From: Asterionellopsis glacialis
Lineage: Eukaryota > Bacillariophyta > Plagiogrammaphyceae > Rhaphoneidales > Asterionellopsidaceae
Direction: 5' to 3'
NCBI GenBank assembly: GCA_014885115.2
Contig: WKLE02000638.1
Location: 6,928-19,775 of the forward strand
DNA length: 12,848 nt
Shown here: positions 7,762 through 12,848 of the stretch, piece after piece
Layout: each line of letters starts with the position of its first letter
Position numbering within the stretch: position 1 is the first letter of the stretch
Notes under the pieces: generated by a model
The model's input: only the letters and a program-made list of their open reading frames with translations
Database searches by the model: none
What the model was told of the DNA's origin: nothing
Position numbers and translations under genes: made by a program

Positions 7762-9675
7762 ATGGTCTCTTGGGCATTTTTATTCCTTGTCCCCCATGCC
7801 TGGTGCTTCTTTCATGAGAATTTTCAATTAAATGGACGGCAACATAGTACTGGTTTGTACAGACAGACGCCAAAACTTTGGAAAAGCGTCGAATCTGATA
7901 CGAGTGGGGAAAACGGACCTCAAACAAAGACTGGCGAGAATGACATTTTTCAAGATGCAATGACGCAGTTGGGATTTGACGATGTTACGCAAAAGCTATT
8001 GAAAAAAAAACTCAAGGGAGCTGGCTTTGCCAATGGATCTGAATTAATCTTTTTAGCTCGTGATTTCGTAGATCGACCAGAAGTGTTTAGTACGCTGCTT
8101 ATTTCCGATTTTGAATTCCCTCCCTTGTTGGCTCATAAGACTAGAGCAGCAGTGATGGAAATAATTAATATGAAGGAATTCAACACACCATCAACATCTG
8201 AAGGACCTATTAAAGGTGTAAAAGTCGACCAGGTAGGAAGACAGGATGATAAAACGAAAGAGAAATCGGATGACTGGCTAACATATGCTTTACAAGAAAG
8301 TGAACCACTTATAGGCAATACGGTGGAAACAGAAAAGAAGCCTCTTTTCAAGTCTGTAATAGTCAATGAGGTAGCTCAAAAGCGTCGCAGCTGTAGCATT
8401 AGCACATCTTCAAGTCCAGATACATCTCGAGAACAAGAGAAGCGTCATGCTTATGGCTTGCCATCAAATTATGCTACCATCTACCCGACATTGGCTAAGG
8501 AACTTGATGAATTCTTTTCGTTCATGACTAGGCCGTCTATACTTTCACAAGATGCGCCAATTCGGAAGGCAACAGCTGATGTTTATATGAGACACGCTAA
8601 ACTTTTTCTTGGATGGTACGTTTCACAAAATGATAACAATTGCCACTCCGCGTATGAAATAATGGACGGATCGGATTTATCACTCTTTGTCATAATCAAA
8701 GACAAGGAAAAAGAATCAGCGGACGTCATTCTCGACTTCATCATGTATTTACGATCATCTCGGGATATTTCAGTTTCCTATGAAGCCAATCTACTTCGTG
8801 GGTTGACAAAGTTATTGAAGTTTCGATTTAAACGAGAAAGTGATGTCGATGTTGATTATGGAGGAAAATCCTTTGATGATATTCCACTCATTCGAGAGAT
8901 GCGAAAACATCACCGCCAAGCAAATAAAAAGCAGAGGATATCATCAAGGTCGAGTGATGAAGAAAGAAAATGGCTCTCTTGGCCAGAATACTTAAGTTGC
9001 GTCGAAACTATGAAAGTCGATCTAAAGGAACTCATAGCACAACATGAACAAGAACACAGTAGGATTCCAGAAAACAAAGGCCCCACTAAAAAAAAATTGT
9101 CGTCGCAACGAAAGGTTGCGATTGCATACCAGCATTATTTGGTATTAGCATTGTTTGCCTGCATTCCCGATCGGCAACGAACAATGCGAGAATTGGAGAT
9201 CGGCACCTCATTTGTAAAAGATGGCAAGAATGATTCATGGGTCGTCAAGCATGGACCTGATCATTATAAAACTGGGAAAACATACGGTGAACGAGTGCTA
9301 ATGGTCTCCAAGGAACTTTCTCCGTTTATTGATGACTTTTTAAAACGCTGGCGTCCAGCACTCAAACCCAAAACAGAAAAGTTATTTGTCCAGCCTAGAA
9401 CTGGCAACCCTCTGACACAAGACTCTGTTTATCAGATTGTAGGGCGGTCTTGCTACAAGTACACTGGGAAAAGAACCAATCCTCATTTGTTGCGAGATAT
9501 GATTGTGACACACGTTCGGGAAGGAAATGCTTCTGAAAAAGAGTTGGAGGCTCTAGCTCTTTACATGGGACATTCTATACAAATGCAGAGGACATCATAC
9601 GATCGTAGAACAGTTGCAAAGAAAGTAGCTCCTGCGGTAGCGTTGTTGCAATCAGTTAATAACTTCAAACAATAG
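7762..9675 (+). CDS. Tyrosine recombinase (phage-integrase family) with probable plastid-targeting leader
   Basis: 637 residues. Tyrosine recombinases cut and rejoin DNA through a covalent 3'-phosphotyrosine. The catalytic domain spans about 400-625. Box I is CIPDRQRTMRELEIG (467-481; catalytic Arg is R471 or R473). The beta-hairpin Lys is in HYKTGK (K503 or K506). HLLR gives H575 and R578, MGHS gives H604, and TSYDRR gives nucleophile Y613. A core-binding-type helical domain precedes it (about 240-385), and another helical domain lies at about 60-140. Residues 1-15 (MVSWAFLFLVPHAWC) are a hydrophobic leader; A13 and C15 satisfy the -3/-1 rule and F16 follows, resembling the ASAFAP junction of diatom plastid preproteins. 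Residues 16-45 are basic and hydroxylated with few acids, like a transit peptide. ATG 7762 has G at -3 and G at +4; an in-frame TGA lies at 7720-7722. No reverse transcriptase or element ends are seen nearby. A Crypton-derived origin is the main alternative. Confidence 0.88.
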   Translation: MVSWAFLFLVPHAWCFFHENFQLNGRQHSTGLYRQTPKLWKSVESDTSGENGPQTKTGENDIFQDAMTQLGFDDVTQKLLKKKLKGAGFANGSELIFLARDFVDRPEVFSTLLISDFEFPPLLAHKTRAAVMEIINMKEFNTPSTSEGPIKGVKVDQVGRQDDKTKEKSDDWLTYALQESEPLIGNTVETEKKPLFKSVIVNEVAQKRRSCSISTSSSPDTSREQEKRHAYGLPSNYATIYPTLAKELDEFFSFMTRPSILSQDAPIRKATADVYMRHAKLFLGWYVSQNDNNCHSAYEIMDGSDLSLFVIIKDKEKESADVILDFIMYLRSSRDISVSYEANLLRGLTKLLKFRFKRESDVDVDYGGKSFDDIPLIREMRKHHRQANKKQRISSRSSDEERKWLSWPEYLSCVETMKVDLKELIAQHEQEHSRIPENKGPTKKKLSSQRKVAIAYQHYLVLALFACIPDRQRTMRELEIGTSFVKDGKNDSWVVKHGPDHYKTGKTYGERVLMVSKELSPFIDDFLKRWRPALKPKTEKLFVQPRTGNPLTQDSVYQIVGRSCYKYTGKRTNPHLLRDMIVTHVREGNASEKELEALALYMGHSIQMQRTSYDRRTVAKKVAPAVALLQSVNNFKQ

Positions 9676-9742
9676 TATACATGGGTGGATACTGGGCAAC
9701 CGTGCTATGTGTCGAACAGGATAATTTGCGTGATTATTATAG

Positions 9743-12073
9743 CTATAAAATGGGCCATCCATCCTCAGAATCGGAGTCGTCATCTCTGAAACAACGCGTA
9801 TTTCTTATTCGTTCGTGGAATTTTTGGCAACATTCACAGTCGGGACATGCACCTTCGCAAGTATTCTGTGTAGCGTCTTTGCCCCATTCATCATCGCATC
9901 CACCCCATTCTAGGCGTTTATCATTTTCAATATCTTCACTACTAGGACCGGCAGCTCTAACTTGTGTACTAGTCATCAATAAACCATCATGACTTACACC
10001 CACTGCAATAGCATCGCCACATGTGGCCACAACAAATGTCGCATCCCAACTAAACTCGCGGTCAATAATTGGACTGTCATCTACAGTCACACGCGAAATC
10101 TCTTGTTTAGTGGGAATGTGGACAATCACAGCGCAGAGCGATGTGGACCGAATCACACGATCAATATAATCCCCCAACATATCAAAGTCGAAATCGAAAT
10201 CACGGTCATTCATTCCCTCTGAAATTCCTGCTCCTGCCTTTTCCCAGTCGAATTGTAAACAAATTGCTAATATGTGTTCGGATCCCATCGGAACAAGCCG
10301 AAGGACGGTCGTATTTCCTTTGAGCGTTAGTGCCGTCACTCGCTTGTCCACTTCTGTTGGATCTCCCTCCTCTGTCAGAGGATGTAACAATATGAATGAT
10401 TTAATGAACCCATTCTTATTGGTATCATCCATCATTTCTGAGTTGAGACTGAGCGTATCAGCAGTGATAACGTTGTTTTCCATCACAGCAATTGGTCGCT
10501 TGTTGACAAAAGTAGTATCCCATCCCTGCATGGTGACCTCATTGAAGATTCCAGGACATGTTCCAAATCTATTCAATACTTCAATATTCCCATTAGCCTC
10601 TACATCAATAACAAGTATTTGCAGGGACCCGGCTGCCACGACAGCAATGCGTGTAACTTTTGTTGTTGTGTTGGTCGTGCCATCACTTTTTTTTTCAATT
10701 TGTCGTCCAGCCATGGAGACAGCTTCGCGGTTTGTCCCTGGTAAATTTGAAGAAAATGAAGAAATCCAAACAATGGAAGTCTTTTCTGAGGAAAATAGAC
10801 ACAGTCTCCGATCTATCAGATTCATTTGTTCACGTCCGTACTCAGCTTCATCTGGAAGTTGAAAAGCAATTTCAAGCATAAATAGCCCACTCCCACATGC
10901 TACTATGTTTTTCGATAAAGCTACGCCTATATCACTGGCAGGACCGCCATCTCTCAGCATATGATATATTGGACTTAGCACTTCATTGTGGTCATCGCTA
11001 CAACTGTTGCTTTGTTGGTAAAGATAGTCTCTTACTTTTTCTCTAACGTTGTATTCGTGTTGAATTCGAATAGTTTCAAATTCTCCCGGTCCCAAATGTT
11101 CAGGGTAGTAGGAAGATCGCATTATCTCTTGTCGAGTGAGGACGACAAGGACTGGATCACCGTGACGGATATCATCCTCCCATGTATCATCCTTACGTAC
11201 ATCGAAGAGACACCCGACTCCATCATCATCCAAATCCATGGCAACTAGTTCTAATTTTTTACATGCCTTATATTCTTCTCCAGAAGGAGCTGTGTGGATC
11301 CGAGCTTGTTCACGACTTAGAATTGAACCATCTTTTGTACTTTTGCCCATAGCCTGGATAAATCGGAGAGTACCATCTTCATATGCCCCTACTGCTTGTG
11401 TTTGAGACCAGACTCGAACAGCGATGCATTCAGCTGTGCAGAAATTGCGAGGGCACTTTCCATTAGTCCAATAGCGTTTGAGAGCGACCTTGTCTCTCTT
11501 AACACCACCGCAATCCAAAACCGTAGAAGCTTTCTCCGGTTTGTCACCATTGATATTACTTCTGCTGCTGCTACTGTTAACGCTACTTCTGATGTTGCTG
11601 CTATTCATACTGCACTCGCCATCGTGATCTTCAAGGCCTTCGGTGTTATCATCGTTGTCATCATCATCATAACTATCATCAACTAATCCAGTCTTATTCT
11701 TTCTCCGATTGCTACTGTAGCTTTCAGGAATTAGTGGGATAGCTTTAGCTGCTATTCTAATGCGTTCTAGATCACGACAAACCCGATAGTGTGAAACAAA
11801 GGCATCATGATATGCGTCACGCATGGTTTTGCACTGACTACGAGGAGACATTGGAAGCGTTTTGCAGCAGTCATCGTCTGAATTTTCTCTCTCCACCGGA
11901 ATGGGTAAAGCCCAACCTCGCCGTATTAACAAAATTTTCCACATATTTGGAGATGAGTTCTTCACTTCGTTATTCCATTCCGTACACACTTGTGCAAATG
12001 AGCCTACGGCATCATCAGGTAAGTATGTTAATATTTCTTCTAGCACAGCACCAGGAAGGCTTTGCGCAGTCAT
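9743..12073 (-). CDS. Large F-box protein with possible beta-propeller and Cys-rich tail
   Basis: 776 residues. F-box proteins are substrate receptors of SCF ubiquitin ligases, binding SKP1 through the F-box. The F-box occupies about 5-50: LPGAVLEEILTYLPDD, then VCTEWNNEV and MWKILL. A disordered segment (about 120-185) has an acidic Asp run and Ser/Asn-rich runs encoded by trinucleotide repeats near 11540-11690. From about 210 to 700 come many short hydrophobic strands (such as AECIAVRVWS followed by AYEDGTLRFI, and VTRIAVVAAGSLQILVIDV) that look like a degenerate WD/beta-propeller; I see no clean WD repeats. The C-terminus has a cluster CEGACPDCECC (739-749), FH and a further Cys at 761, which could bind metal, then an acidic end. 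The start gives CACCATG context. Stop lies 67 bases from the recombinase stop, tail to tail. F-box call is strong, propeller tentative, substrate unknown. Confidence 0.85.
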   Translation of the reverse strand: MTAQSLPGAVLEEILTYLPDDAVGSFAQVCTEWNNEVKNSSPNMWKILLIRRGWALPIPVERENSDDDCCKTLPMSPRSQCKTMRDAYHDAFVSHYRVCRDLERIRIAAKAIPLIPESYSSNRRKNKTGLVDDSYDDDDNDDNTEGLEDHDGECSMNSSNIRSSVNSSSSRSNINGDKPEKASTVLDCGGVKRDKVALKRYWTNGKCPRNFCTAECIAVRVWSQTQAVGAYEDGTLRFIQAMGKSTKDGSILSREQARIHTAPSGEEYKACKKLELVAMDLDDDGVGCLFDVRKDDTWEDDIRHGDPVLVVLTRQEIMRSSYYPEHLGPGEFETIRIQHEYNVREKVRDYLYQQSNSCSDDHNEVLSPIYHMLRDGGPASDIGVALSKNIVACGSGLFMLEIAFQLPDEAEYGREQMNLIDRRLCLFSSEKTSIVWISSFSSNLPGTNREAVSMAGRQIEKKSDGTTNTTTKVTRIAVVAAGSLQILVIDVEANGNIEVLNRFGTCPGIFNEVTMQGWDTTFVNKRPIAVMENNVITADTLSLNSEMMDDTNKNGFIKSFILLHPLTEEGDPTEVDKRVTALTLKGNTTVLRLVPMGSEHILAICLQFDWEKAGAGISEGMNDRDFDFDFDMLGDYIDRVIRSTSLCAVIVHIPTKQEISRVTVDDSPIIDREFSWDATFVVATCGDAIAVGVSHDGLLMTSTQVRAAGPSSEDIENDKRLEWGGCDDEWGKDATQNTCEGACPDCECCQKFHERIRNTRCFRDDDSDSEDGWPIL

Positions 12074-12459
12074 GGTGAAAAGAAAAAATACCAGATTCGA
12101 GTTCTCTCCTTTCCACCTTGTGCGACTTCCTGATAAAACTATTTCAGGTCTATGCTAGATCTAATATGCCTAGCAGCTGTTAGCTGACGTGACGATAGAT
12201 AACAGGGTGTTGTCTCTTCCTACAATGTGGTAGTATTTACAAAGGATTTTTTGTGGTCCTCCCAGTTTACTTTTAATTAGGACTAGTAGAACTCTCTCTC
12301 AAGGACACCTCTCTAGTGGAGAAAGAGCAATAGAGTGGAAGGGTTATTGTCTCTCGACTGCATAATGTAAGTTACGATTACGTACATCCTCGACTAATAG
12401 AGTCCTACTGTAGGTCCTTAAACTAGCTGGTAAATATCACTAGCAGTTCAGGTCCACTC

Positions 12460-12494
12460 GTACCAGGTAAATTCAAAGTTACTTTACCTGGTAC
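12460..12494. repeat. 12-bp perfect hairpin with TACCAGGTA arms
   Basis: GTACCAGGTAAA at 12460-12471 pairs perfectly with TTTACCTGGTAC at 12483-12494 across an 11-base loop. Each arm carries the 9-mer TACCAGGTA/TACCTGGTA. The right arm overlaps the 16-mer at 12482-12497 that matches 605-620 in inverted orientation. Confidence 0.8.
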
Positions 12495-12497
12495 CTG
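12482..12497 (-). repeat. Right copy of the 16-mer inverted across the window
   Basis: CTTTACCTGGTACCTG here is the exact reverse complement of 605-620. See the left copy for interpretation. Confidence 0.75.
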
Positions 12498-12526
12498 ATA
12501 CAGTATTTTCTACCTTGTATTAATAC

Positions 12527-12550
12527 CTGGTAGGATTAGAGTCCTACCAG
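12527..12550. repeat. 9-bp perfect hairpin CTGGTAGGA / TCCTACCAG
   Basis: CTGGTAGGA at 12527-12535 pairs with TCCTACCAG at 12542-12550 over a 6-base loop. It overlaps a TACCTGGTA word (12524-12532). Together with the 12460-12494 hairpin it makes two hairpins within 91 bases. Confidence 0.75.
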
Positions 12551-12848
12551 CCAGGCACGGACTGCAACTTGAATTAAAGCCAACATTCATAGTAGTGTCG
12601 CCCTTTTCGCTGTTTTGATTCTTGGCAAATCTATATTCAATACTGTAATTAATGATACTCTGTACACGATAAGGGCAGTATTGGAGTGCATTCAGAAACA
12701 TCATAATAATACAGTATTTAAGCCCATATCATTAACATCCCTACCCCCTGAATGGCATTGCACTGATTGGTGTTCAAGTTCAACTGTAATATTTACTGTC
12801 ACTCATACTACTTTAGCTTTTACCAATGTCGCACTTTTCCAGATAGTT

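Larger units (their letters stand above)
12074..12848. other. Upstream region of the F-box gene and right-hand spacer
   Basis: No gene recognised. The proximal part should contain the F-box promoter and 5' UTR. From about 12400 to 12550 it is dense in short inverted repeats and TACCTGGTA words. A minus-strand frame at 12510-12704 overlaps these repeats and shows no domain, so I do not call it. Confidence 0.55.

Noticed and set aside
10272..10862. 196-codon plus-strand frame opposite the F-box gene
   Set aside because: Shadow of the F-box coding strand; no motif and low-complexity Ser/Val/Thr composition.
605..12497. Interpretation of the inverted 16-mers as terminal inverted repeats of one ~12-kb transposon carrying the recombinase
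   Set aside because: The interval contains several ordinary host genes, further 9-mer copies lie outside it, and tyrosine-recombinase elements do not normally have such terminal repeats.
12510..12704. 64-codon minus-strand frame at the right edge
   Set aside because: Overlaps the inverted-repeat cluster and has no recognisable protein features.

Overview
This looks like nuclear DNA from a stramenopile alga, most likely a diatom. The evidence is five long intronless genes on both strands separated by AT-rich spacers, no bacterial ribosome-binding sites, and start codons with a purine at -3. Two families are typically eukaryotic (a METTL5-type 18S rRNA methyltransferase and an F-box protein). 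One N-terminus resembles the bipartite signal used to send proteins into secondary red plastids. I cannot name the genus.

Layout, left to right. 1-1142 is an AT-rich spacer rich in TACCTGGTA-type words. 1143-2450 (+) encodes a bestrophin-family anion channel with a predicted N-myristoylation start. 2451-3601 is a long AT-rich spacer. 3602-4489 (-) encodes a METTL5-like m6A methyltransferase with a Gly/Arg-rich insert. 4490-5190 is the shared upstream region of two divergent genes. 5191-6750 (+) encodes an endonuclease/exonuclease/phosphatase (EEP) superfamily enzyme. 6751-7761 is a spacer with one weak minus-strand reading frame. 7762-9675 (+) encodes a tyrosine recombinase with a complete catalytic set and a signal-peptide-like start. 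9743-12073 (-) encodes a large F-box protein. 12074-12848 is the F-box upstream region and contains hairpins and more TACCTGGTA words.

The genes are not an operon or an obvious pathway. Transcription units alternate: convergent (bestrophin/METTL5 and recombinase/F-box) and divergent (METTL5/EEP). The best lead is the tyrosine recombinase. Its catalytic residues R, K, H-x-x-R, H and Y are all present, and its first ~15 residues form a hydrophobic leader with an A-x-C|F junction. That suggests a nucleus-encoded, plastid-targeted site-specific recombinase. The second non-genic signal is a 16-mer present in opposite orientation near both window ends, within clusters of a 9-mer that I do not see elsewhere in the window.
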